DNA of 64,000 nucleotides from positions 1 through 64,000 of IMG/VR virus record IMGVR_UViG_3300043256_000135; one strand, given 5' to 3'. The notes under the pieces are model-generated. The model searched no databases, was not told where the DNA came from, and was given only the letters and a program-made list of their open reading frames with translations. Below are positions 1 through 6,159 of the stretch, piece after piece. A program made the translations under genes and the position numbers. The stretch's first letter is position 1. Every line of letters begins with the position of its first letter. This DNA is from a virus.

Positions 1-22
1 CGGTCGGGCAATTCCAAAACTT

Positions 23-271
23 TCAGTCCGGCCGTCCGAATTCATCCATACTATCGGCCACACCGACCGCAAGATTCCGCACCCACCCCCACACGCCCCC
101 AAAGCCCCGCACCGGGCGCCACAACCCTGGACGCGCCTTCATCAACTCCCCGAGTAGCGGCGACACCAACAACACCCGGGGATACCGCCCCCAGGCCCGC
201 TTATGGTCCCCGAACCCTTCCAGGATGAAGTCCGGGAGATCATCGACCCACATGGTAACAGCTGCGCCCAT
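23..271 (-). CDS. Unknown 82-aa protein with leaderless-type start
   Basis: The protein begins MGAAVTMWVDDLPDF and is rich in Trp and Gly; I recognise no family. The ATG at 271 is chosen because the hexamer TATACT lies exactly 5 bases upstream inside TGTGGTATACT, and no Shine-Dalgarno sequence is present, so the mRNA probably starts at or next to the ATG. An alternative internal start is the Met at 253. It is downstream of the 97-aa gene ending at 291 but has its own promoter. Confidence 0.6.
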   Translation of the reverse strand: MGAAVTMWVDDLPDFILEGFGDHKRAWGRYPRVLLVSPLLGELMKARPGLWRPVRGFGGVWGWVRNLAVGVADSMDEFGRPD

Positions 272-276
272 GCGCA

Positions 277-287
277 AGTATACCACA
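277..287 (-). promoter_or_regulatory. Leaderless-type promoter
   Basis: Reads TGTGGTATACT on the minus strand. The TATACT hexamer ends 5 bases before the ATG at 271, the spacing shared by most copies of this element in the window. Confidence 0.7.
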
Positions 288-290
288 CGC

Positions 291-584
291 TCAGCGGTCC
301 AGCCCCCTTACTGCCTCGTCTCGCGTCGCCGCTTGCCGGATGATCGGGTAGCCCTGGGTTCGCGGATCCATGTCCGTGGTGTCCCACACGAACCAGGAGA
401 CCACGCCAAAGCGGGTATGGATCGGAGCGACGCGATATCGTCGCTGCCTTCCGCGGTTCGGGCCGGCCGTCAAGATGGGGCCAAAGGAGAGGGCGAAGGC
501 CGCATACTGTCCAGCCCTACTGGAATCGTTGACGTATTCCGGCGCGGGTGTGTCGAGCGGGTAAGCGCTTTGGTTTGTTTTCAT
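291..584 (-). CDS. Unknown 97-aa protein with leaderless-type start
   Basis: Starts MKTNQSAYPLDTPAP and ends with the basic stretch RDEAVRGLDR. No family is recognised. The ATG at 584 follows TAGGAT by 5 bases with no ribosome-binding site; this -10 hexamer also contains the TAG stop codon of the upstream gene (593-841). Longer in-frame extensions upstream are rejected because they would run through that promoter. Confidence 0.6.
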   Translation of the reverse strand: MKTNQSAYPLDTPAPEYVNDSSRAGQYAAFALSFGPILTAGPNRGRQRRYRVAPIHTRFGVVSWFVWDTTDMDPRTQGYPIIRQAATRDEAVRGLDR

Positions 585-589
585 GCCAC

Positions 590-626
590 ATCCTACCCCA
601 CGTTTACACGTCGGGTCGGACAATTC
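590..626 (-). promoter_or_regulatory. Leaderless-type promoter with upstream AATTGTCCGACC box
   Basis: On the minus strand a box GGAATTGTCCGACC (about 615-627) is followed by GTGTAAAC and GGGGTAGGAT. The -10 is at 590-595, 5 bases before the ATG at 584. The upstream box is shared with the promoters near 1234, 1903 and 3034. Confidence 0.7.
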
Positions 627-841
627 CGAAAAAGATTCAGAGCGCGGCCCAATCCCCCCAGGATCTTCCCGCGGCGGAACCCAACGACTCGCAGGAACGC
701 CACACGTTCCCGCAGCGCGGCCAGCCCCTCCGGTCGGGCGTAGCTCTCCCGGTCGGACTCCCGGCCGAACACCGGTGTAACCACTAGCTCTACCCAATCG
801 CGACTCGCGGCCATATCGTAGCGTTTGTCGTTAGCGCTCAT
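593..841 (-). CDS. Unknown 82-aa protein, MSANDK family
   Basis: Starts MSANDKRYDMAASRDW. The MSANDK N-terminus recurs in the gene at 1280-1609, which suggests that the two share an N-terminal segment or origin. The start overlaps the stop of the gene above by ATGA and has GGTGGCGG just upstream. The C-terminal half is rich in Arg and Leu. The stop codon lies inside the -10 of the next promoter. Function unknown. Confidence 0.55.
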   Translation of the reverse strand: MSANDKRYDMAASRDWVELVVTPVFGRESDRESYARPEGLAALRERVAFLRVVGFRRGKILGGLGRALNLFRNCPTRRVNVG

Positions 842-1125
842 TCCGCCACCAACTTGCCACCATCCTGGGCCAATCCCAACAGCTCCTCGAACTCCGCACC
901 TGGGACTCGGCCACCCTCCCCGCGATCGATGGCGTTCAAGTGCTTTCCCGTTGTGGGGCCCCATTCGTTTTCTCGGACGAGAATCCGACCGTTTCCGGTT
1001 GAGAACGCCACGGGCGTTTTGTAGCTGTACCACACCCGGAAGCCATTGCCCAGGTCGAATACCAGCGCGTTCGCGGCGGTCGTGTTCGGGCAGTAGGTCG
1101 AGAAAGTAGGCAGTGAAGTGGTCAT
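838..1125 (-). CDS. Conserved phage protein of unknown function (DUF8033-like)
   Basis: The 95-aa product contains VWYSYKTPVAF, VRENEWGPTTGKHLNAID and a short C-terminal helix. This combination (SYxTPVAF, NxWGPTTGKHLN) is a pattern I know from small phage and bacterial proteins of unknown function, which I place in the DUF8033-like group from memory. Start ATG at 1125 follows GGGGAACACA, a usable ribosome-binding site. Sits between a 30-aa membrane peptide and the MSANDK gene, with an ATGA overlap to the latter. Confidence 0.65.
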   Translation of the reverse strand: MTTSLPTFSTYCPNTTAANALVFDLGNGFRVWYSYKTPVAFSTGNGRILVRENEWGPTTGKHLNAIDRGEGGRVPGAEFEELLGLAQDGGKLVAE

Positions 1126-1135
1126 TGTGTTCCCC

Positions 1136-1228
1136 TTAGAAAAAGATGATAACGAGAACCGCGGCGGTGAAAAAGTCGCCTGGGGTTAGCCCCGCGAAGT
1201 GCGCCTTGATTCTATCGGTTACTTTCAC
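1136..1228 (-). CDS. 30-aa membrane peptide, GTG leaderless-type start
   Basis: The peptide is a polar N-terminal half (VKVTDRIKAHFAGLTPGD) followed by a single hydrophobic segment FFTAAVLVIIFF that runs to the C-terminus. It starts with GTG placed 5 bases after TAGACT, the same geometry as the ATG-started leaderless genes. Its stop is followed by the GGGGAA ribosome-binding site of the next gene. Function unknown; a tail-anchored membrane peptide is the simplest reading. Confidence 0.5.
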   Translation of the reverse strand: MKVTDRIKAHFAGLTPGDFFTAAVLVIIFF

Positions 1229-1233
1229 GCCAG

Positions 1234-1269
1234 AGTCTACCACGTGTAAACGCCGCGGTCGGACAATTC
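1234..1269 (-). promoter_or_regulatory. Leaderless-type promoter with upstream AATTGTCCGACC box
   Basis: Minus strand: GAATTGTCCGACC, then GTTTACACGTGG, then TAGACT at 1234-1239, then 5 bases, then GTG. The AATT of the box is about 27 bases upstream of the -10. Confidence 0.7.
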
Positions 1270-1279
1270 CGAAAAAGAT

Positions 1280-1609
1280 TCACCCCGCCAGCGCGGTCCT
1301 CGCCTCTTCGATCGTGAACGGCCCGCCACAAGGCAACAGGATCTCGCCCAGTACATCCTGCTCTTGGTCGAAATCGACCCGCACTGTCAACCGGTACGTC
1401 TCATCCCAGCGCACCTTGCGCCCAGTAATCCGGATCGCACAGTAGCTGTACACGTCGTGCCGATCCGAGTACAGTGCGTGCCGATACGGTGCGCCATCCC
1501 AGCTACGGGCGGCCTCGCTCACACCGTGAATACTCCGCGGCCATGGGTTGACGCCGGGGAAAAAGATGTTGAATCCCATCGGCGGGAAGTTCTTGTCGTT
1601 TGCGCTCAT
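1280..1609 (-). CDS. Unknown 109-aa protein, MSANDK family
   Basis: Starts MSANDKNFPPMGFNIF, sharing MSANDK with the gene at 593-841. The middle part is rich in Arg, Tyr and Trp, and the C-terminus is acidic. The start at 1609 has a strong AGGGAGG ribosome-binding site and overlaps the previous stop by ATGA, so translation is coupled to the zinc-finger-like gene above. No function is assigned. Confidence 0.6.
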   Translation of the reverse strand: MSANDKNFPPMGFNIFFPGVNPWPRSIHGVSEAARSWDGAPYRHALYSDRHDVYSYCAIRITGRKVRWDETYRLTVRVDFDQEQDVLGEILLPCGGPFTIEEARTALAG

Positions 1610-1896
1610 ACTCCCTCCCTGATCCCGTGAGTCGGGCAGCCTTGGACGTTTCCCGACAGCCCCACAAAGAGCGCTTGGCAGACTGGGCAATGTAATTCCT
1701 CTCCGCTCAGAATTACTGTACCGATTTCGGACTTGGAGAACTTGACCGCCTCGCAATCCGCGGCATACCGCATGAGTTCCTCGGCCAGCTGCCATGCCAG
1801 CGATGGGGACAAGTAGGCCGTTTCCGTACCAGAAAAGTGAACCGCTACCCATTCGTGGAATCGGTGCACCCGCGCGTTGCTTGTTTGCTTGACCAT
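1606..1896 (-). CDS. Unknown 96-aa protein with Cys/His zinc-binding tail
   Basis: The C-terminal part has HCPVCQ followed about 18 residues later by GCPTHG, a likely zinc site of CxxC and CxxH type. The N-terminal part contains an amphipathic helix (LAWQLAEELMRYAADC). Start ATG at 1896 lies 6 bases below TAGGAT with no Shine-Dalgarno, so this is another leaderless-type gene. Possibly a small DNA- or protein-binding regulator; this is inference only. Confidence 0.6.
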   Translation of the reverse strand: MVKQTSNARVHRFHEWVAVHFSGTETAYLSPSLAWQLAEELMRYAADCEAVKFSKSEIGTVILSGEELHCPVCQALFVGLSGNVQGCPTHGIREGV

Positions 1897-1902
1897 GTCA
1901 CC

Positions 1903-1938
1903 ATCCTACCCCATGTAAACGCCGGAGGTCGGACAATT
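1903..1938 (-). promoter_or_regulatory. Leaderless-type promoter with upstream AATTGTCCGACC box
   Basis: Minus strand: AGAATTGTCCGACC, spacer, TGGGGTAGGAT (-10 at 1903-1908), 6 bases, ATG at 1896. Confidence 0.68.
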
Positions 1939-1961
1939 CTGCTGGGCGGAGTCGAACCGCC
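1938..1961 (-). other. tRNA T-arm-like hairpin, no full tRNA
   Basis: Minus strand GGCGG, loop TTCGACT, CCGCC forms a perfect 5-bp T-arm with a canonical TTCGA loop (1945-1961) followed by a 7-nt acceptor-like CAGCAGA. No matching 5' acceptor or anticodon arm is found upstream. It could be a tRNA relic or a tRNA-derived attachment core. Confidence 0.25.
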
Positions 1962-1989
1962 GTTCGCATGGGGAGTTCACCGGCGGACA

Positions 1990-2460
1990 TTATTTCCCGC
2001 CGTCCCCGCACGTCGATTTCCCGTCAGCCCCCTCAAGTTCTGCGACGATCTGGCCGACGATCCCCGCGACTTCCTTTGCAAATCCACCCGGCCAGCGCAC
2101 TGCCGCCACCGGATCGTGAGACAGCAGCCGGGCCGCCACGGTCACGGTCAGGGTCCGTCGGAATTCGGCTGTTTCATTCTGAGGCGTCTCAATCGGAGAC
2201 AATCTCAGATTGAGGCTCGTGAGGTACTTGGCCAGTTCCTGGTGGTTCCAAGTTGGCGGCTCAGTTCCAAGTTGGCCACTTGGTTCCAAGTTGGCAGTTC
2301 CAAGTTGCGGATTCCGTTCCAAGTAGAGCCGTAGCGCGGCGATCTCGTCCCAATCCAAGGTGAGACTCTCTCCGTAACTGCTGTCGTACAGGTCCAGAGT
2401 CTTGCCCTCGACAGTGGCGGTAATTTTGGAAGTGATCTTCGTAACTTCGGTCATGGTCAT
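1990..2460 (-). CDS. Unknown 156-aa protein carrying an internal repeat array
   Basis: Starts MTMTEVTKITSKITATVEG. The middle codes QLGT, NLEP, QLGT and TWNH from four near-identical 12-nt DNA repeats read in different frames (see repeat entry), so the repetition is at DNA and not protein level. Two start codons compete: ATG at 2460 overlaps the upstream stop by ATGA, while ATG at 2454 has GAGGGA at better spacing. No family is recognised. Confidence 0.55.
   Translation of the reverse strand: MTMTEVTKITSKITATVEGKTLDLYDSSYGESLTLDWDEIAALRLYLERNPQLGTANLEPSGQLGTEPPTWNHQELAKYLTSLNLRLSPIETPQNETAEFRRTLTVTVAARLLSHDPVAAVRWPGGFAKEVAGIVGQIVAELEGADGKSTCGDGGK
2244..2327 (-). repeat. Iteron-like cluster of CCAACTTGGAAC repeats
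   Basis: The plus strand word GTTCCAAGTTGG occurs at 2245-2256, 2264-2275 and 2283-2294, with an 11/12 copy at 2297 and a partial copy near 2316. Start-to-start distances are about 19, 19, 14 and 19 bases, not multiples of three, so coding constraint does not explain them. The core CCAACTTGG is nearly palindromic. Another near copy lies at 2466 just before the gene start. Confidence 0.6.
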
Positions 2461-2906
2461 TCCCTCATTGGTTCCAAGTTGCAGAATTCCTCGCGCCACT
2501 CGTGTAGCACGTCTTTCCCGAGATCGCTCCCCCACTCGTCTTCCAAACGATCGCACACTTCCATCATGCCCGCGCCTTCGTCACCATGGACTGTAACCCG
2601 GCCCTCCCACGGCTTGCACTTGCCGTGCAGCTCGCATAGCCCATCCTCGGTCTGGAACGTGCACGTCTGTGGGTTGTTGACGTGCCCGCAGAAAGAGTCA
2701 AAGTCCGGAGCATCCTTTCCCTCGTAACCCACGCCAGCAGCCTGGAGGTAGGAAAACGGGGAGTCCCCATCGTCCCGAATCATGAGCCGCGCGGCCACAT
2801 CATTGGGCATCTCGCGAACTTCCGAGGGCAGCGGCCGGCAGGGAAACCCCTGGCACATCGCGATGCACTTCTCGCAGCTGCACTCGAATTCTTCCAAGTC
2901 GCTCAT
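2457..2906 (-). CDS. Cysteine-rich 149-aa protein, metal-cluster type
   Basis: The N-terminus holds a cysteine cluster (ECSCEKCIAMCQGFPC), with further cysteines at SFCGHV, QTCTFQ and GLCELHGKCKPWEG. The spacing resembles the YkgJ-type cysteine-cluster proteins that bind iron or zinc, but I cannot confirm membership. The start overlaps the upstream stop by ATGA. It ends at the start of the repeat-bearing gene and is probably cotranscribed with it. Confidence 0.6.
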   Translation of the reverse strand: MSDLEEFECSCEKCIAMCQGFPCRPLPSEVREMPNDVAARLMIRDDGDSPFSYLQAAGVGYEGKDAPDFDSFCGHVNNPQTCTFQTEDGLCELHGKCKPWEGRVTVHGDEGAGMMEVCDRLEDEWGSDLGKDVLHEWREEFCNLEPMRE

Positions 2907-3028
2907 CTTGATTGGTCCTCAATGCACGCATAGAGCACTCGATCGGAGCCGGGCTCCAACCACTCGATGCTCAGCACCCATCCCTCTTCGGAGCATAGCT
3001 CCCAGCTTGCATGCTCAATGTGGATCAT
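2903..3028 (-). CDS. 41-aa acidic protein with leaderless-type start
   Basis: Short acidic product beginning MIHIEHASWELCSEEGW. The ATG at 3028 lies 5 bases below TAGGAT and lacks a ribosome-binding site, which decides this start over longer in-frame options. It is the first gene of the transcript that continues into the cysteine-rich gene. Function unknown. Confidence 0.5.
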   Translation of the reverse strand: MIHIEHASWELCSEEGWVLSIEWLEPGSDRVLYACIEDQSR

Positions 3029-3033
3029 GTCAG

Positions 3034-3069
3034 ATCCTACCACAGTTCCAAGCGCGAGGTCGGACAATT
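3034..3069 (-). promoter_or_regulatory. Leaderless-type promoter with upstream AATTGTCCGACC box
   Basis: Minus strand: GAATTGTCCGACC, spacer, CTGTGGTAGGAT (-10 at 3034-3039), 5 bases, ATG at 3028. Confidence 0.7.
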
Positions 3070-3081
3070 CTGAGAAAAACA

Positions 3082-3558
3082 TCAGCCCACCATTTCTCGC
3101 CGACGGTTTCGCCACTTCCGCCATGTGTCACAACACGCCGACGGCGCCCAGTCCTCGCCATGCTTGGCTCGCATAGTGCCCAGCCACGTGGCGTACTGGG
3201 CCTCTTCGATTGCCCGCGGCTTGGCCCGGACCATGCGGCGCCGCTTCGGTCGGGCAGGCTTTGGCTTCGGCTGCACCATGCGCTGGGCAGGCTTCGCATG
3301 GGCCTTGTTCCATTCCTTGATCACGACGTTTGCTTCGGGAGTGAACCGCTTCCGTTGTCGCCACTTCCGCCACGTGTCCGAATGCTCGGGCGGCGTCCCC
3401 ATCCAGTCCACCCAGATCCGATACATGGCCTTCCACTTCGCCCGACGGCGCAGAGCCGCCCGTTTCTCCTTGGGGCCAAGTAGATCCAGCATGCGGCTCT
3501 GGTACGCCGACCATGCCTCCCCGGGTTTGCGGTTCACATCTTCAGGTCCAAACGTCAT
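3082..3558 (-). CDS. Highly basic 158-aa protein with repeated DTWRKWR motif
   Basis: Two copies of a short Trp/Arg motif, DTWRKWRQRKR and DTWRKWRNRRR, flank a linker very rich in Lys, Arg and Pro. This looks like a nucleic-acid-binding protein with two related modules, but no family is recognised. The start has a GAGGTAG ribosome-binding site 5 bases upstream. The gene overlaps no neighbour and precedes the promoter near 3034. Confidence 0.6.
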   Translation of the reverse strand: MTFGPEDVNRKPGEAWSAYQSRMLDLLGPKEKRAALRRRAKWKAMYRIWVDWMGTPPEHSDTWRKWRQRKRFTPEANVVIKEWNKAHAKPAQRMVQPKPKPARPKRRRMVRAKPRAIEEAQYATWLGTMRAKHGEDWAPSACCDTWRKWRNRRREMVG

Positions 3559-3567
3559 GCGACTACC

Positions 3568-3648
3568 TCAGTACGAAAAATGGGCCCCGCCGCCCATGAA
3601 CAGCAGAGCCCTCGCAGGACCCGCACCCTGCTCCACAGAGTACGCCAT
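3568..3648 (-). CDS. Possible 26-aa peptide
   Basis: An ORF starting MAYSVEQGAGPARALLF fills the gap between two clear genes, and its stop overlaps the ribosome-binding region of the next one. Support is only positional. Confidence 0.25.
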   Translation of the reverse strand: MAYSVEQGAGPARALLFMGGGAHFSY

Positions 3649-3660
3649 CGGTCCATGCGT

Positions 3661-3885
3661 TTACAGCTCAGGGATCAGACTGCCGGCGGCGTTACTGAAT
3701 CGGGTCCACAGGCTCCATATGTGTCGTGACCCAAAGGCCAACCACTCCAGGAACCCAATGGGTCCGGCAACGCATAGCACGCACAGGATCAGCACGGGGA
3801 GCACGACTATACGAATCAGGAACCACAGGATGACCCACAGGATCAGCCCGGTGGTCCGGCAGCAGATCCCTAAGCGCCCCAACAT
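3661..3885 (-). CDS. Small membrane protein, 74 aa
   Basis: One long hydrophobic stretch (GLILWVILWFLIRIVVLPVL onward) that could form two membrane helices, followed by a polar tail ending SLIPEL. The start overlaps the previous stop as TGATG. It is the last member of a cluster of small membrane and secreted proteins (3661-4960) that could be a lysis or envelope module; the role is inference. Confidence 0.55.
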   Translation of the reverse strand: MLGRLGICCRTTGLILWVILWFLIRIVVLPVLILCVLCVAGPIGFLEWLAFGSRHIWSLWTRFSNAAGSLIPEL

Positions 3886-4187
3886 CAGGCCAGCCCTGCA
3901 GCTCGCGCGGCCATGGCCAACAGGCCCTTGGCCAATGCTTGCAGGCGTTCGTCCAGAGCGTCAGCGCGGTTGACGGTGGCCCCGGCACCCATCAGCAGGA
4001 CATTGACGGCCTCATCTTCGACAGCTTCGTAGAAGCCCGCATCGTCGCGAAGCGGCGCCAAGTAGCGCATGCGTTCAGCGACATAGTCGCGCACCTCGGT
4101 CAGATCCCCTGTCAGCTCCACGCGGATGTCCGTCGCGGTATCCTTCAGGGCGGCGATGAACTCATCAGCCAGTAGTTTGAAATCCAT
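3885..4187 (-). CDS. Unknown 100-aa helical protein
   Basis: Begins MDFKLLADEFIAALKDTATD and is mostly predicted helix rich in Ala, Glu and Asp, with no membrane segment. The start at 4187 is set by the TGGAGAC ribosome-binding site. It sits between a 32-aa membrane peptide and a 74-aa membrane protein in the putative envelope cluster. No family is recognised. Confidence 0.6.
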   Translation of the reverse strand: MDFKLLADEFIAALKDTATDIRVELTGDLTEVRDYVAERMRYLAPLRDDAGFYEAVEDEAVNVLLMGAGATVNRADALDERLQALAKGLLAMAARAAGLA

Positions 4188-4212
4188 GATTCTTGTCTCC
4201 AGGGGTTGAAAA

Positions 4213-4311
4213 TCAATTGCGGTTGCGGATGTAGCTGCGGATGCCGGTATAGAGCCAGCCCAGCAGCGACCCGGTAGTGTACCCGACACAGAAAGCGATG
4301 ACAAGGATCAT
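4213..4311 (-). CDS. 32-aa single-span membrane peptide
   Basis: Sequence begins MILVIAFCVGYTTGSLLGWL and ends with the basic tail RSYIRNRN, a typical N-out/C-in single-span topology by the positive-inside rule. The ATG overlaps the stop of the upstream gene by ATGA. Too short for homology-based naming. Confidence 0.5.
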   Translation of the reverse strand: MILVIAFCVGYTTGSLLGWLYTGIRSYIRNRN

Positions 4312-4676
4312 AACTGCGCCGCCCGCAGCCCAAATTGACGGAACGTCTCCCGCTTGGACCCGGCGGTCCCCTCGGTCAGTTCACCATTGGCCACGCGGGC
4401 GTCGACACCAGCCTGGGCCCATGGTTCCAAACTGGACCACAGCTCGCGGATCTCGTCCGCACGATTACGGTCACCGGAGCCCAGGGCCTCTTTCATCTCG
4501 CCCAGCAGCACCTCCGCGTCCAGGGTATCGGTCTCCCCTTCCACGCCAGAGCGAACGGCTGGTGCAATCACACGGTCCAGGGCGACCAGCATGGCGGGCA
4601 TCAGGACTCGCTCACGAGCCAGGGTGCCACAGGTGGCCGTAGCCATCAACGTCAACAGAATCAGTAGGCGCTTCAT
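4308..4676 (-). CDS. Exported 122-aa protein with N-terminal signal
   Basis: The N-terminus MKRLLILLTLMATATCGTLA is a signal peptide, with a cysteine placed where a lipoprotein signal would be cut, although the box is not canonical. The mature part is acidic and helical. Start overlaps the upstream stop by ATGA. Lying directly below a holin-like gene, it could be an envelope or lysis accessory, but it does not resemble known Rz/Rz1 spanins. Confidence 0.55.
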   Translation of the reverse strand: MKRLLILLTLMATATCGTLARERVLMPAMLVALDRVIAPAVRSGVEGETDTLDAEVLLGEMKEALGSGDRNRADEIRELWSSLEPWAQAGVDARVANGELTEGTAGSKRETFRQFGLRAAQL

Positions 4677-4960
4677 CGGGCTGGCCTCGTGGCGGCTGCG
4701 GCTTCGCGTACAGCGATCTCGCGGTTGACCAGAATCACGTCGGCCCGTTCAGCGGCAGCAACCTGCCCGGCCACTTGCAGCTTCTTCACCGAAGAGCGGT
4801 GCGAGGAGTAGCCCAGGGCTGCACCCATGGCCACCACGATGCCGGCGATCTCGCCCCACACGGTGCCAGAGAAGTAGGTCACGGCAAAGCCGGCGATGGT
4901 CACCAGCGAGATGAGAAGGAACTCAGTGGACGATCGTCCAGGTTTGATTTCAGTCGTCAT
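4673..4960 (-). CDS. Holin-like two-span membrane protein
   Basis: 95 aa: a short charged N-terminus (MTTEIKPGRSSTEF), a first hydrophobic helix (LLISLVTIAGFAVTYF), a second (IAGIVVAMGAALGYSS), then a charged helical tail. The STEFxxxxLxT opening and two-span layout resemble phage holin-like membrane proteins. Ribosome-binding site GGAGAC lies 8 bases upstream. No endolysin neighbours it, so the role is inferred from topology only. Confidence 0.45.
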   Translation of the reverse strand: MTTEIKPGRSSTEFLLISLVTIAGFAVTYFSGTVWGEIAGIVVAMGAALGYSSHRSSVKKLQVAGQVAAAERADVILVNREIAVREAAAATRPAR

Positions 4961-5174
4961 ATTGTAAGTCTCCAGAGGTCATGTGTTGGGTCAGCGTTGA
5001 GCAGGGTGTTACCCACCTCCAGCCCTTCCCGCCGAATAGGGAAATCGTGGCCACAGCACCGCATCGAAATTCCGCACGCTGTACAGTTTCGTTGTGCTCG
5101 TCCATGCCCAAGGTGTCCAAAACCGCTGGGCACACGGGGCAGATCGGCAGCTTGATATCGGCGTAGTGGGTCAT
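4950..5174 (-). CDS. Unknown 74-aa protein with CPVC motif
   Basis: Contains ICPVCPA and further Cys residues (FRCGA, TPCST), perhaps a small metal site. Its end overlaps the start of the holin-like gene by 11 bases. No clear ribosome-binding site is visible, and translation may depend on the upstream gene, which ends 3 bases away. Confidence 0.5.
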   Translation of the reverse strand: MTHYADIKLPICPVCPAVLDTLGMDEHNETVQRAEFRCGAVATISLFGGKGWRWVTPCSTLTQHMTSGDLQYDD

Positions 5175-5176
5175 AA

Positions 5177-5680
5177 TTATTCAGGTCCGTCTAGGATGCG
5201 AGGATTATAGGCGTCTTCCCGTTCCTCTGCGCATCGGTCCATCTCGGCTTGCATCCTTGCGATCGTGCGGGTCAGCTCGCCGTTGGTCACGTTCACCTTC
5301 GCCAAAGCGTTGGCCCGGCCGATGACGGCCTCGCAGTCGATCTGCGAGGTGCCCATTGCACACGCTAGCCGGCGCAGCAGTACGGCGTCCACGTCCAACG
5401 ATCCGGCCAGGGCGTCGCGGATGGCGAGGTACTTGTCGGCCTGCGCGCGAATAACACGGAGACGTGCGAGAGCCTCGGTCTCGCACATGGGCCGAGTCTC
5501 TCCGCCCATCGTTTCATGCAGGCATCCGACGAACTTGAACATCTCCAAATCCTTCTGCTCTAGGGCCAGTGCGGCCACTTCGACCTGGATCTGGAACTCG
5601 GCGAGGCGATTGCTCAGCGCATCGCGCTGAGCGATGGCGGTTGCACGCTCGCGCCATAGTCGGATAGTCTTGCGGATCAT
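5177..5680 (-). CDS. Unknown 167-aa coiled-coil protein
   Basis: N-terminal basic helix (MIRKTIRLWRERATAIAQRD) followed by long heptad-rich stretches with few prolines, consistent with a coiled coil. The ATG at 5680 overlaps the stop of the GGDEF gene by ATGA and has GGAAG upstream; a GTG at 5692 is the alternative. It could be a partner of the GGDEF protein given the coupling, but this is only positional. Confidence 0.55.
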   Translation of the reverse strand: MIRKTIRLWRERATAIAQRDALSNRLAEFQIQVEVAALALEQKDLEMFKFVGCLHETMGGETRPMCETEALARLRVIRAQADKYLAIRDALAGSLDVDAVLLRRLACAMGTSQIDCEAVIGRANALAKVNVTNGELTRTIARMQAEMDRCAEEREDAYNPRILDGPE

Positions 5681-6159
5681 GTTTTCTTCCACGCGGCTTT
5701 GCGCCGTTCGAGTTCCTTGTCGGTCTGATTCAGTATACCACAGAGATCGGCGTCCGGCGCAACATGCGCCACGGCTCCGATGGCGGCCACGCGCGTGCCG
5801 TCCGCTAGGACGTTTACACCCACCACAGCCTCGATCCTGTTGCGAACTTTTGTGCCATCACTACACCACGGCAGCACCACGGCGAACTCATCCCCGCCGT
5901 GCCGGTAGACCGTGTCCCACCCACCACTGCGGATAGCAACGCCGACGCGGTACAGCAGCTTGTCGGCGCCGAAGTGACCCAGCACCTCATTGGCCCGCTT
6001 CAGGTTCGTCATGTCGAGCAGCACCACACCGAACGTAATGCCCATGGCCTGGAGCAGCCGACAGTAGTCCATGAACGCGCGCCGGTTGCCCAGGCCCGTC
6101 AGGTCGTCTGTCCGGGCGTCTGTCATCAGACGCACGGCTAGTTGTTCCAGGTCGTTCAT
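5677..6159 (-). CDS. Stand-alone GGDEF-domain nucleotide cyclase
   Basis: Nearly the whole 160-aa protein is a GGDEF domain: DDLTGLGNRRAF at residues 18-29, LLDMTNLKRANEVLGHFGAD at 47-66, and an intact HGGDEF at 87-92. Aligned to PleD-type cyclases, the metal Asp (49), the guanine-contacting Asn (57) and Asp (66), and the signature Glu are all kept, so activity is expected. The RxxD inhibitory site is absent (GGWD instead). No sensor or membrane domain. Product could be c-di-GMP or a related dinucleotide. The start overlaps the upstream stop by ATGA. Confidence 0.85.
   Translation of the reverse strand: MNDLEQLAVRLMTDARTDDLTGLGNRRAFMDYCRLLQAMGITFGVVLLDMTNLKRANEVLGHFGADKLLYRVGVAIRSGGWDTVYRHGGDEFAVVLPWCSDGTKVRNRIEAVVGVNVLADGTRVAAIGAVAHVAPDADLCGILNQTDKELERRKAAWKKT

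Noticed and set aside
5731-5741. TGTGGTATACT copy inside the GGDEF gene
   Set aside because: It matches the promoter core but has no start codon at 4-8 bases and is in frame as LCGIL, so it is taken as chance or an internal promoter without target.
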